DNA of 64,000 nucleotides from Nonlabens spongiae. Its GTDB lineage: Bacteria > Bacteroidota > Bacteroidia > Flavobacteriales > Flavobacteriaceae. The position numbers and the translations under genes were made by a program. Below, piece by piece: positions 37,127 through 45,030 of the stretch (its first letter is position 1; every line of letters starts with the position of its first letter). The stretch is taken from NCBI RefSeq assembly GCF_002117125.1, contig NZ_CP019344.1, positions 868,001 to 932,000 of the forward strand, given 5' to 3'. Under the pieces are notes generated by a model. That model was not told the origin of the DNA, made no database searches, and saw only the letters and a list, made by a program, of their open reading frames with translations.

Positions 37127-37232
37127 GGCTATAAGTAATTGCTGGGTCTCGCCTACTTCTGAAAATCCTCGCGGATTTTCAGTTTGCGGTGCTTACAAAG
37201 TTAAGTGCTAACCCATGCAACTACGCATAGCC
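37127..37232. repeat. Long attC-like imperfect hairpin
   Basis: The outer arms 37127-37147 and 37211-37232 (GGCTAT...TTGC...GGGT against its complement) match with a few bulges. Inside is a perfect 10-bp stem CTGAAAATCC/GGATTTTCAG (37159-37182, 4-nt loop). After the right arm comes GAGACGTAACAAC. This layout is like integron attC sites or the related cassette-borne repeats of Flavobacteriia. It accounts, with the bridge RNA candidate, for the 357-bp gene-free stretch 36913-37269. Confidence 0.5.
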
Positions 37233-37269
37233 GAGACGTAACAACTAAACAACCTTCACAAAAAACTAG

Positions 37270-37878
37270 ATGAATCTTCAACCACTAAGAATAGAAGCCG
37301 GCTGGCTCATGACATACAATCAGCTTTATGAAGTGGATCCAATTAAGGGTTTTGAAGGTTATTTTGAAGGTTCCAGTCTCTTGATGCTCGTAAATGTTAG
37401 CAGGCTCAAAATCATTGATGTAGAATGGAGACCAGAAAGAGACCTGAATGGAAAATACAAACTAGTCGTTCTCAATTTTGTAGAAAATTTCAATCCTAAA
37501 ACCAATGAATTTGACCACGATCCGGATTGGGAAAATCCATACTTGACTTTTTCAACTGCATCGAGAATAGAGCTTGTCCTAAAGCTAGAAGAATTAATGC
37601 GAACACTTCCTGCATATGAAGATCAAAGAATAACGATCAAAAGAGGAGTGATATCAGAGCCTTCTGAAAGCTATCGTTTAGAATTAATAAAGGGCGGAGT
37701 TACAAACGAGTTGGTTAAAAGTATTTTAGAAAACGGAAACGCCAGAATCCAAAACGTACTGCTGGACCATAAGGATATCACCCGAGAAATAATCATGAAA
37801 TTTTACAAAAATGGAATCACTAAAAAAGTAAAAAACAAAGCAAAGCAACATCTGAACAGTAACCGATTTAAAGAGTAA
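37270..37878 (+). CDS. Unknown protein in the accessory region
   Basis: 202 aa, no signal peptide or membrane segment. The first ~110 residues look like one alpha/beta domain (GWLMTYNQLYEVDP, SLLMLVNVSRLKIIDVEW, WENPYLTFSTASRIELVLKLEELM). The C-terminal part is basic and helical (REIIMKFYKNGITKKVKNKAKQH). No family recognised; size and setting after a cassette-like hairpin would suit an immunity-type or cassette protein, but nothing in the sequence proves it. Confidence 0.6.
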   Translation: MNLQPLRIEAGWLMTYNQLYEVDPIKGFEGYFEGSSLLMLVNVSRLKIIDVEWRPERDLNGKYKLVVLNFVENFNPKTNEFDHDPDWENPYLTFSTASRIELVLKLEELMRTLPAYEDQRITIKRGVISEPSESYRLELIKGGVTNELVKSILENGNARIQNVLLDHKDITREIIMKFYKNGITKKVKNKAKQHLNSNRFKE

Positions 37879-37890
37879 AACTGAAACCTT

Positions 37891-38412
37891 ATGGCTTATA
37901 TAATGGTAGATATTGAGAGTGATGGTCCCATACCGGGTGACTATTCCATGATTTCATTTGGAGCGGTGATCGTAAATGATCATCTGGACAAGACGTTTTA
38001 CGGAACACTCAAGCCTATTTCAGAACAGTGGATTCCAGAGGCGCTGGCGGTTTCTGGCTTTAGTCGTGAAGAAACGATGAAGTTTGACGAGCCTAAAGTC
38101 GTCATAAAAAACTTTTCCCAATGGATTTCTCAAAATTGCAGGGACAGACCCATTTTCATAAGCGACAATAATGGATTTGACTGGATGTTCATTTGCTGGT
38201 ACTTTCATCACTTCACGGGTAAAAACCCATTTGGATTCAGTTCTCAGAACCTGGGAAGTTTATACAAAGGGCTGGTTCAGGACACGTTTAAAAATTTCAA
38301 ACACTTGAGGAAGACGAAACACACCCACCATCCTGTAGACGACGCAAGAGGTAATGCCGAAGCACTACTCACCATGAAAAAAGAAATGGGACTCAAAATT
38401 AAATTGAGTTAA
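37891..38412 (+). CDS. DEDDh 3'-5' exonuclease domain protein
   Basis: 173 aa. Motif I DIESDG (Asp7, Glu9), motif II NNGFDWMF (Asp near 90) and motif III HHPVDDARGNAEAL (His and Asp near 148-153) form the DEDDh site. Resembles the small bacterial 3'-5' exoribonuclease family. It starts 12 bp after the preceding unknown gene, so the two could be one unit. Whether it acts on RNA or DNA is not clear. Confidence 0.8.
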   Translation: MAYIMVDIESDGPIPGDYSMISFGAVIVNDHLDKTFYGTLKPISEQWIPEALAVSGFSREETMKFDEPKVVIKNFSQWISQNCRDRPIFISDNNGFDWMFICWYFHHFTGKNPFGFSSQNLGSLYKGLVQDTFKNFKHLRKTKHTHHPVDDARGNAEALLTMKKEMGLKIKLS

Positions 38413-38422
38413 GTGGATAGCA

Positions 38423-38438
38423 CGCTTTCGCGAAAGCT
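38423..38438. repeat. Near-perfect palindrome copy (15/16), intergenic
   Basis: CGCTTTCGCGAAAGCT, differing from the dispersed 16-mer in the last base, 10 bp after the exonuclease stop. Confidence 0.9.
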
Positions 38439-38485
38439 TAAAAACCATCAATCTTAACCGCAGGAACCACTTTTTAACAAGCGAC

Positions 38486-39031
38486 ATGAAAATCAAAACT
38501 TTAATGGTGATACTGCAACTGCTTGTGTGCAATTGCATAAACCAAAATCAGCAACAGACCCTTGAAATGAGTAAACCTAATAACGGTATTCTTTGCGATG
38601 AATCGGGCTGTGAAGGTGTGTATCAAGGTCCAGAATTTGCCGAAGGTAGGGACGTTGCACACCAATTCTCAAATCGCATGAGTGCTGCCGTGGGCGATAA
38701 ATTGAAAGAACTGTATCGCTCAGAACAATATAAAAAAGTGGACTTTGCGGCGATTGAAATGTCTACCGATGGCATGGGAAGCGGGACGGTCACTTACCAA
38801 CTCAAGATTCCGTTTTCTGACGTGGGTGCGCCTTGTGACGCCTTTACCTCATTTGACCACGTGGGCGGTTGGAACCACAGACCTGCATTGAATCGCAGAA
38901 AAACGGAACTCCAAAACGTGACCCTGCCAGGGCATAGTTTATTTATCAGCGATTTGAAAAACACTCCTGAAGGTTTGCAGGAATACTGGATCCAGTGGAA
39001 AAACAAAGAAACGCAGTCCGGCTGTGAGTGA
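38486..39031 (+). CDS. Cysteine-containing exported protein, unknown
   Basis: 181 aa. Hydrophobic N-terminus MKIKTLMVILQLLVCNC may be a signal peptide or an atypical lipobox (Cys15 or Cys17). Body cysteines: CDESGCEG near 37-43, GAPCDAF near 114 and a terminal SGCE, which suggests disulfides outside the cytoplasm. Not recognised as any family. Confidence 0.6.
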   Translation: MKIKTLMVILQLLVCNCINQNQQQTLEMSKPNNGILCDESGCEGVYQGPEFAEGRDVAHQFSNRMSAAVGDKLKELYRSEQYKKVDFAAIEMSTDGMGSGTVTYQLKIPFSDVGAPCDAFTSFDHVGGWNHRPALNRRKTELQNVTLPGHSLFISDLKNTPEGLQEYWIQWKNKETQSGCE

Positions 39032-39160
39032 ATTATCTATAAACTCGAGTCCACTACCTTATCTTATTTTCATATTAATCTGATAAACTTAAATGTCCTA
39101 TTTTTAGTCCCCAAGTAGATGATTTTGGGTAATCATCTCCCGTGACCTTAGAATCGCTTT

Positions 39161-41542
39161 ATGACCGACGACCAATCAAAAATCAACGACCTTTATAACA
39201 AACTAAACGCTCTTCTCAGCAAGCAGAACGATTTCTACAAAGAAATCAACGCGTTGAGAAGAGAAATTGACCAGCTCCGCACTCAAGATCAAGCTCAGGA
39301 TTTTGAAACTACCGAAATTCAAAAAGATTCATCAGTCACTGATTCCAGTCACGAAATTTTAAATAAAGAGATTTCTTCGCAGCCTAGCTTTCGCGGAAGC
39401 GGAAAACTCAAAGAAAAGGTTCTTACAAGAAAGGCTCAACGCGTTAGGGAAAAACGCCCTAAGAGAAAGTCGGATCTTGAGAAGTTTGTGGGTGAAAACC
39501 TGATCAATAAGATAGGTATCGTGATCACGGTGATAGGTGTGGCGATAGGTGCAAAATACTCGATCGAGCACGACCTGATCAGCCCGCTTACCAGGATTGT
39601 TTTGGGCTATGTGGCTGGTTTGGGGCTTTTGGGATTTGGGATCAAACTGAAGAAAAACTACGAGAATTACAGCGCGGTTCTCGTGAGTGGCGCCATGGCG
39701 ATTTTATATTTTATCACCTATGCGGCCTATGATCTTTATGCGCTCCTGCCCCAGCTCATGGCGTTTGTTCTCATGGTGGTTTTCACGGCGTTTACCGTGC
39801 TCGCGGCGATCCATTACAATCGGCAGGTGATTGCCCACATAGGGCTGGTGGGTGCTTATGCCGTCCCTTTTCTGCTGAGTGATGGCTCTGGTCGCGCAGC
39901 CATATTGTTTTCTTATGTGACGATGATCAACGTGGGGATTCTGGTCATTGCCTTTAAAAGATATTGGAAACTGCTGTATTATACCTCTTTTGGGCTGTCA
40001 TGGCTTATTTACTTGGCTTGGTTGGCCAATTCTTACCGACTAGAAGAGCATTTTTGGCTCGCCATGATTTTCGCGAGTCTGTTCTTCTTGACTTTTTATC
40101 TTACATTTTTGGCGTACAAGCTGTTGCGCAAGGAGGTTTTCAAATATCAAGACATCATCTTGATCTTATTGAACTCCTTCATTTTTTACGGAATCGGTTA
40201 TGGGATTCTCAGCGATCACGAGACCGGTAAGCATTTACTCGGATTCTTCACGCTATGCAACGCCCTGATCCATTTTGTGGTAGGTATAATCATCTACCGT
40301 AAAAAGCTAGCCGACCGGAATCTGTTTTACCTTATTTCTGGACTGGTGCTGGTTTTTATCACCATCGCCGTTCCCGTACAGCTCGACGGCAACTGGGTGA
40401 CTTTGTTGTGGGCGGGTGAGGCTGCGTTGCTATTTTGGATCGGTAGGACTAAGAAGGTGCCTGTCTACGAGAAATTATCGTATCCGCTCATGGTTCTCGC
40501 GTTTTTGAGCCTAGCTCACGACTGGTTGAATGCTTATCACAGTTTTTATCCGACAGATACTGAAAACAGAATCACCCCCCTGCAAAACATCCATTTCCTG
40601 ACGGGTATTTTGTTTGTTGCCGCTTTTGCTTTTATCAATAAACTGGATCGTGACAAAAGTTATGGCTCTGCAATTGCGCAATACAGAGGCATTTCAAAAC
40701 TTGCTTCATTTGTGCTGCCGGGCATTTTGCTGTTTGCGCTGTACAACACCTTCCGCCTTGAAATTGCTAATTATTGGAATCAGTTGTATGCCGACTCTTA
40801 TCTAGCCGCTACTCCTGAGGGCGAGATATGGTCTCAGTTTCATTGGAATTTTGATTTACGTGAATATAGAAAAATCTGGATCATTAATTATTCTTTATTA
40901 TTCGTGAGTTTGCTCGCTTTCGCGAATGTGAAAAAGCTAAAAAGCTCGCTGCTAGGAACCATCAGTCTCGGCTTGATTACCCTTGCCTTGACTGTGTTTT
41001 TGATTCAGGGATTGTATGTCTTAAGCGAGTTGCGAGAAAGCTACCTTGAGCAGAAGTTAGCGGAGGTTTATAATAGAGGAATTTATAACATCTTCATCAG
41101 GTACATCTCATTCCTATTTGTGGCGATGACGTTGGTAGCTTGCCATAAATTACTTCAATCCAGATTCGTTTTGCGTGATTTCAGGATCGCTTTTGAGCTT
41201 CTGTTTCATGTCGCCATTTTGTGGATCGCCAGTAGCGAACTCATCCATTGGATCGACTTTGCGGAAAGCACGCAATCCTACAAACTGGGTCTGAGTATTC
41301 TTTGGGGTGTTTATTCCCTTCTCCTCATCGCGCTGGGAATTTGGAAAAAGAAAAAGTATTTGAGAATCGGTGCGATCAGTTTATTTGGTTTGACGCTGGT
41401 CAAACTCTTTTTCTACGACATCTCGCATCTGGATACCATTGACAAAACGATCGTATTTGTTTCTCTGGGCGTTTTACTGCTCATCATTTCCTTTTTATAC
41501 CACAAATTCAAGAACGACATTACCGATGAAGCAGCAGACTAG
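39161..41542 (+). CDS. DUF2339 polytopic membrane protein
   Basis: 793 aa. An N-terminal coiled coil (residues 3-45) precedes about 20 hydrophobic segments. The block KFVGENLINKIGIVITVIGVAIGAKY near 105-130 is the DUF2339 signature. Function unknown; the family is a large integral membrane protein usually paired with DUF3999, as here (17-bp overlap with the next gene). Degenerate palindrome relatives at 39386-39401 (read SFRGSG) and 40915-40928 (read LAFAN). Confidence 0.85.
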   Translation: MTDDQSKINDLYNKLNALLSKQNDFYKEINALRREIDQLRTQDQAQDFETTEIQKDSSVTDSSHEILNKEISSQPSFRGSGKLKEKVLTRKAQRVREKRPKRKSDLEKFVGENLINKIGIVITVIGVAIGAKYSIEHDLISPLTRIVLGYVAGLGLLGFGIKLKKNYENYSAVLVSGAMAILYFITYAAYDLYALLPQLMAFVLMVVFTAFTVLAAIHYNRQVIAHIGLVGAYAVPFLLSDGSGRAAILFSYVTMINVGILVIAFKRYWKLLYYTSFGLSWLIYLAWLANSYRLEEHFWLAMIFASLFFLTFYLTFLAYKLLRKEVFKYQDIILILLNSFIFYGIGYGILSDHETGKHLLGFFTLCNALIHFVVGIIIYRKKLADRNLFYLISGLVLVFITIAVPVQLDGNWVTLLWAGEAALLFWIGRTKKVPVYEKLSYPLMVLAFLSLAHDWLNAYHSFYPTDTENRITPLQNIHFLTGILFVAAFAFINKLDRDKSYGSAIAQYRGISKLASFVLPGILLFALYNTFRLEIANYWNQLYADSYLAATPEGEIWSQFHWNFDLREYRKIWIINYSLLFVSLLAFANVKKLKSSLLGTISLGLITLALTVFLIQGLYVLSELRESYLEQKLAEVYNRGIYNIFIRYISFLFVAMTLVACHKLLQSRFVLRDFRIAFELLFHVAILWIASSELIHWIDFAESTQSYKLGLSILWGVYSLLLIALGIWKKKKYLRIGAISLFGLTLVKLFFYDISHLDTIDKTIVFVSLGVLLLIISFLYHKFKNDITDEAAD
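39386..39401. repeat. Degenerate palindrome relatives in the DUF2339/DUF3999 genes
   Basis: AGCTTTCGCGGAAGCG, 14 of 16 matches to the dispersed palindrome. Further weak relatives: 40915-40928 and 42032-42044 (CGCTTCCGCGAAA). They could be decaying copies. Confidence 0.6.
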
Positions 41543-42761
41543 TCTTCTTTACCTCTTAATTTTCAGCATTTTCAGTTCGTGGTCGTACGGTCAGATGCAT
41601 GATTACGATTACAAACGAGAGCTCAGCGGTATTTCTGAAACATGGCATAAGATTGTATTGTCTGATGAGGTTTTCGGCAAAGCTTCAAAGGATCTACTTG
41701 ATCTTAGAATATATGGAGTCAAGGATGATGGTAAAATCATCGAGGTGCCTTATTTGTTGCTCACTACACGAGATCAGAACATCAGCAAAAAAGTTACCTT
41801 TGAGACCTTGAACGTTTCAGAAAATGAAAACGGCTATTATTTCACGTTCAAAATACCCACCAGCAAGCCCGTTAACCACATCGATCTGGATTTTGCTCAG
41901 GAAAATTTTGATTGGCGAGTCACGCTGGAAGGCAGCCAAGACCAGCAAGAATGGTTCAAGATCGTAGAAGATCAAAGGATCTTATCCATTAGAAATACTC
42001 AAACCGATTTTCAATTTACCGAGTTGGATTTCGCTTCCGCGAAATATCAGTATTTCAGGCTTCTCGCAAAAAGTGAGCAACAGCCTGATCTAAAAAATGC
42101 GAGCATCACCCAAAATGAAGATGTCAAAGGTAAAAAACGAAATTACCAGCTGAAAAGATACCGAGTCAAAGAAAATATACGCACCCAGCAAACTGAGATT
42201 GACGTAGAACTCAAAATGCCGGTGCGTGTAAGTGAGATAAAGCTCAAGGTTTCAGATGACTTTGATTATTATCGTTCCATGGCCATCAAATACCTCACCG
42301 ACAGCGTCAAAACCGAAAAAGGCTGGCATTATAATTACCGCATATTCACCAGAGACAATTTGAATTCGCTAGAAGAGAATACATTCACCTTTCCCGATGT
42401 CACCGCCCAGCGATTAAAAATCATCATTGATAACCAAGATAATCAACCCCTAAACATTGAAGAAATACAGGTTCAAGGTCCTTTTAAGGAAATGATCGCC
42501 CGTTTCACCGAAGAAGCCACCTATTTCCTCACCTACGGAAATCAGGATGCCTCATCACCGTATTACGACATACAGCGTTTTGACAACAAGATTCCTGAAG
42601 ACCTTTCTATTTTAGAATTGGGCAACGAACAAACCATCTCAAAACAAAAATCCAAAACCGCTTCCCCACTCTTTGAAAATCAATCCTGGCTCTGGATCGT
42701 GATGGCTTTAATTATTGGAGTTCTCGGCTGGTTTTCTTTTAGGATGATGAAGAAGGGGTGA
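41526..42761 (+). CDS. DUF3999 protein, exported
   Basis: 411 aa from ATG 41526 (MKQQTSLLYLLIFSIFSSWSYG signal peptide). The start lies 17 bp inside the DUF2339 gene. The body is beta-rich, with two repeated jelly-roll-like segments (IDLDFAQENFDWRVTLEGSQ and ISEIKLKVSDDFDYYRSM-type). It ends with a transmembrane helix (about 388-407) and a short basic tail. Probably a periplasmic, membrane-anchored partner of the DUF2339 protein. Function unknown. Confidence 0.82.
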   Translation: MKQQTSLLYLLIFSIFSSWSYGQMHDYDYKRELSGISETWHKIVLSDEVFGKASKDLLDLRIYGVKDDGKIIEVPYLLLTTRDQNISKKVTFETLNVSENENGYYFTFKIPTSKPVNHIDLDFAQENFDWRVTLEGSQDQQEWFKIVEDQRILSIRNTQTDFQFTELDFASAKYQYFRLLAKSEQQPDLKNASITQNEDVKGKKRNYQLKRYRVKENIRTQQTEIDVELKMPVRVSEIKLKVSDDFDYYRSMAIKYLTDSVKTEKGWHYNYRIFTRDNLNSLEENTFTFPDVTAQRLKIIIDNQDNQPLNIEEIQVQGPFKEMIARFTEEATYFLTYGNQDASSPYYDIQRFDNKIPEDLSILELGNEQTISKQKSKTASPLFENQSWLWIVMALIIGVLGWFSFRMMKKG

Positions 42762-42994
42762 TAGAAAGGTTATCTGAATGTTCAGCTTTTTTATAATCAA
42801 ACATTAGAAAATCATTTTATCGAATCAATGACCTGTCATTTTTAAATTGTATGATATAAATAAGTATTTTTATCATCATCCCATATTTATTTTTGAAACG
42901 AAACTAAAACGAAAACTGCACTCGACTTTTTTTTATGTTTTTAATCCCGTTTGAATTATAAACCAGCCTGCTTGTAATATTTGTAGGATAATAT

Positions 42995-44455
42995 ATGAAT
43001 GGAAACTCAAAAATATTAGAATCATTAAACAACTCACCGAGTGTTGAACTTTTGCGATTGCGAAACCGAGAAATGATTATTGAATTTCTTACAAATACCT
43101 TTTTAAGTGGACAAAGCACAATTTCGTCAGATAATATTCAAATACAATTAGCTGATTTCTTAGAGTACAAACAAGTTGAAAATGATGAGGATAGTGAAAT
43201 CAACGTTTTTGACACTTATGAAGAAAAGGCAAAAAAATATATACGTCATTGGACAAACAAAGGCTTCTTAGCTAATTATCCTGATGAACAAGGAGAGGTT
43301 TTTTATGAACTTTCAGCACATTCAAGAAAAACGATAGACTGGTTGGAAAGTTTAAAAAAAGAGGAATTTGTTGGGACTGAATCAAAATTCAACAACATTT
43401 TAAATCAATTGAAAGAATTGGTTGAATTTACCAATGAAGATGCTGAAAAACGTATTCAGTTATTGGAACAAAAGAAATTAGAAATTGAACAGCAAATTCA
43501 GAGAATAAAAATTGGAGAAGATGTAAAGGTGTTCGAAGAGTTTGAAATTGTTCCTCGCTTTAATCAAATCAATCAATCAGCCAAAGAATTATTATCTGAT
43601 TTTAAAGAGGTTGAAGATAATTTCAAAGAAATCACAAAGGGGATTTATCAAAAACACGCTGAGGGTAGTTTAACCAAAAGCGATATCTTGGAATTTACCT
43701 TTGATGCTTTGGATGAACTGAAAAGTAGTCAGCAAGGAAAAAGCTTTTATGCATTTTGGTCATTCATTCTAAATCCTGACTTGCAAAACCAATGGGAAAT
43801 TCTAACCAAGGAATTGTATAGAACTTTAGAAGAAAAATCAATTTCTGTAAATGACCCGTTTTTAAAAGGAATGAAAAGACATCTTCACAATTCAGGTCAA
43901 AAGGTCTATAAAGCCAACGATAAAATGGCTGAAAAATTAAGCCGTATTATTCGTGAAAGTGAAAGTTCAAAACCGGAAGCCACTAAAACCATCATTCAAG
44001 AAATAAAGAAACAGCTTGTATCAATAAGCAAAACAAAAAGAAAACTTGAAACTTCGTTTGAACTAGAAATGGAAATCGAAATCAACATTCCGTTTGAACG
44101 AAAATTAACAACAGAACAAAGCGAAGAATTTACATATACAAGTAAACCAGAAATTGCGAATGAAAGTATTATTTCGTCCGAGCATTTAGGTAAGTTGTTT
44201 TCACGATCAAACATTGACAAAGCTTTGTTGCGAAAAAGAGTTTATGATGTTTTGAATGAAAAATCACAAACCTCTCTTTTAGATATAGTTGAAATTTACG
44301 GAGGACTTGAAAAAGGGCTGTCCGAATTGTTTGGATACATAGGCATTGTAAAAGACTTTAAACACTATATCAGCCCTGATAATATCCAAAGTATTGTTTT
44401 TGATTCTGAAAACAACAAACAAATACGAATCCCTGAAATTATTTTCACCAAATGA
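42995..44455 (+). CDS. jetA: Wadjet component JetA (DUF3375, kleisin-like)
   Basis: 486 aa. DUF3375 protein: N-terminal SLNNSPSVELLRLRNREMIIEFL typical of the family, a central coiled coil (about 130-180) and a C-terminal winged-helix-like region. In Wadjet it acts as the kleisin that bridges the SMC-like JetC heads in a complex that extrudes and cleaves closed circular plasmid DNA. Its stop overlaps jetB as ATGA. The AT-rich 233-bp leader 42762-42994 holds the likely promoter (a TAATATTTG stretch near 42975). No repressor gene is present. Confidence 0.93.
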   Translation: MNGNSKILESLNNSPSVELLRLRNREMIIEFLTNTFLSGQSTISSDNIQIQLADFLEYKQVENDEDSEINVFDTYEEKAKKYIRHWTNKGFLANYPDEQGEVFYELSAHSRKTIDWLESLKKEEFVGTESKFNNILNQLKELVEFTNEDAEKRIQLLEQKKLEIEQQIQRIKIGEDVKVFEEFEIVPRFNQINQSAKELLSDFKEVEDNFKEITKGIYQKHAEGSLTKSDILEFTFDALDELKSSQQGKSFYAFWSFILNPDLQNQWEILTKELYRTLEEKSISVNDPFLKGMKRHLHNSGQKVYKANDKMAEKLSRIIRESESSKPEATKTIIQEIKKQLVSISKTKRKLETSFELEMEIEINIPFERKLTTEQSEEFTYTSKPEIANESIISSEHLGKLFSRSNIDKALLRKRVYDVLNEKSQTSLLDIVEIYGGLEKGLSELFGYIGIVKDFKHYISPDNIQSIVFDSENNKQIRIPEIIFTK

Positions 44456-45030
44456 GCACTTTAGAGCAAAATACAACTCCATATAGCAAAGCAATTGTAA
44501 AGTTGCTGAAGGGCGTTGTCGAACGTTCTTCAAGCGTGTGGGACGATATAATCAATTATCAAGTTGAAATCCAAGAATACATCAGTAAAATAGGATTAGA
44601 ACTCATTGTAAAAAAAGACGATGGGTTTGCGTTTGTAAAACAATTTGAAGACAACGAAGGAAAAACACTTGGCTTAGTTCAAAGACGACAAATTGGATTT
44701 GAAACATCGATTGTACTTGTAGTTTTAAGACAAAGTTTAGAAGAATTTGATAGTAATCCGACACAACTGGCTGTGGAAAAATTTATTACCGATGCCGAAA
44801 TTAAAGACGAATTAGAACTCTTCTTGCAAGAAGGCTACAACAAATTGAAATTTCAAAAAGATTTGGACAACCTCATAAAAAAAGTAGTTGAATTAGGCTA
44901 CTTAAAAGAAGTCAGCAAAAAAGACAACGAAACAAAATATCAGATACACCGAATAATCAAGGAAAAAATCACCCCTGATATATTACAAGAATTTAAAACA
45001 AAGCTACAAGCGTATGTTCAGTCTGTTTAG
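44452..45030 (+). CDS. jetB: Wadjet component JetB (DUF4194, KITE-like)
   Basis: 192 aa. DUF4194 protein with winged-helix content, e.g. YSKAIVKLLKGVVERSSSVWDDIINYQVEIQEYISKIG in two pieces, and RRQIGFETSIVLVVLRQSLEEF. Binds JetA and JetC in the motor complex. Start overlaps jetA by 4 bp; end overlaps jetC by 17 bp. Composition as AT-rich as the rest of the operon. Confidence 0.9.
   Translation: MSTLEQNTTPYSKAIVKLLKGVVERSSSVWDDIINYQVEIQEYISKIGLELIVKKDDGFAFVKQFEDNEGKTLGLVQRRQIGFETSIVLVVLRQSLEEFDSNPTQLAVEKFITDAEIKDELELFLQEGYNKLKFQKDLDNLIKKVVELGYLKEVSKKDNETKYQIHRIIKEKITPDILQEFKTKLQAYVQSV

Noticed and set aside
42762..42994. A small regulator gene upstream of jetA
   Set aside because: No open frame with a plausible start and ribosome site; the stretch is AT-rich leader.
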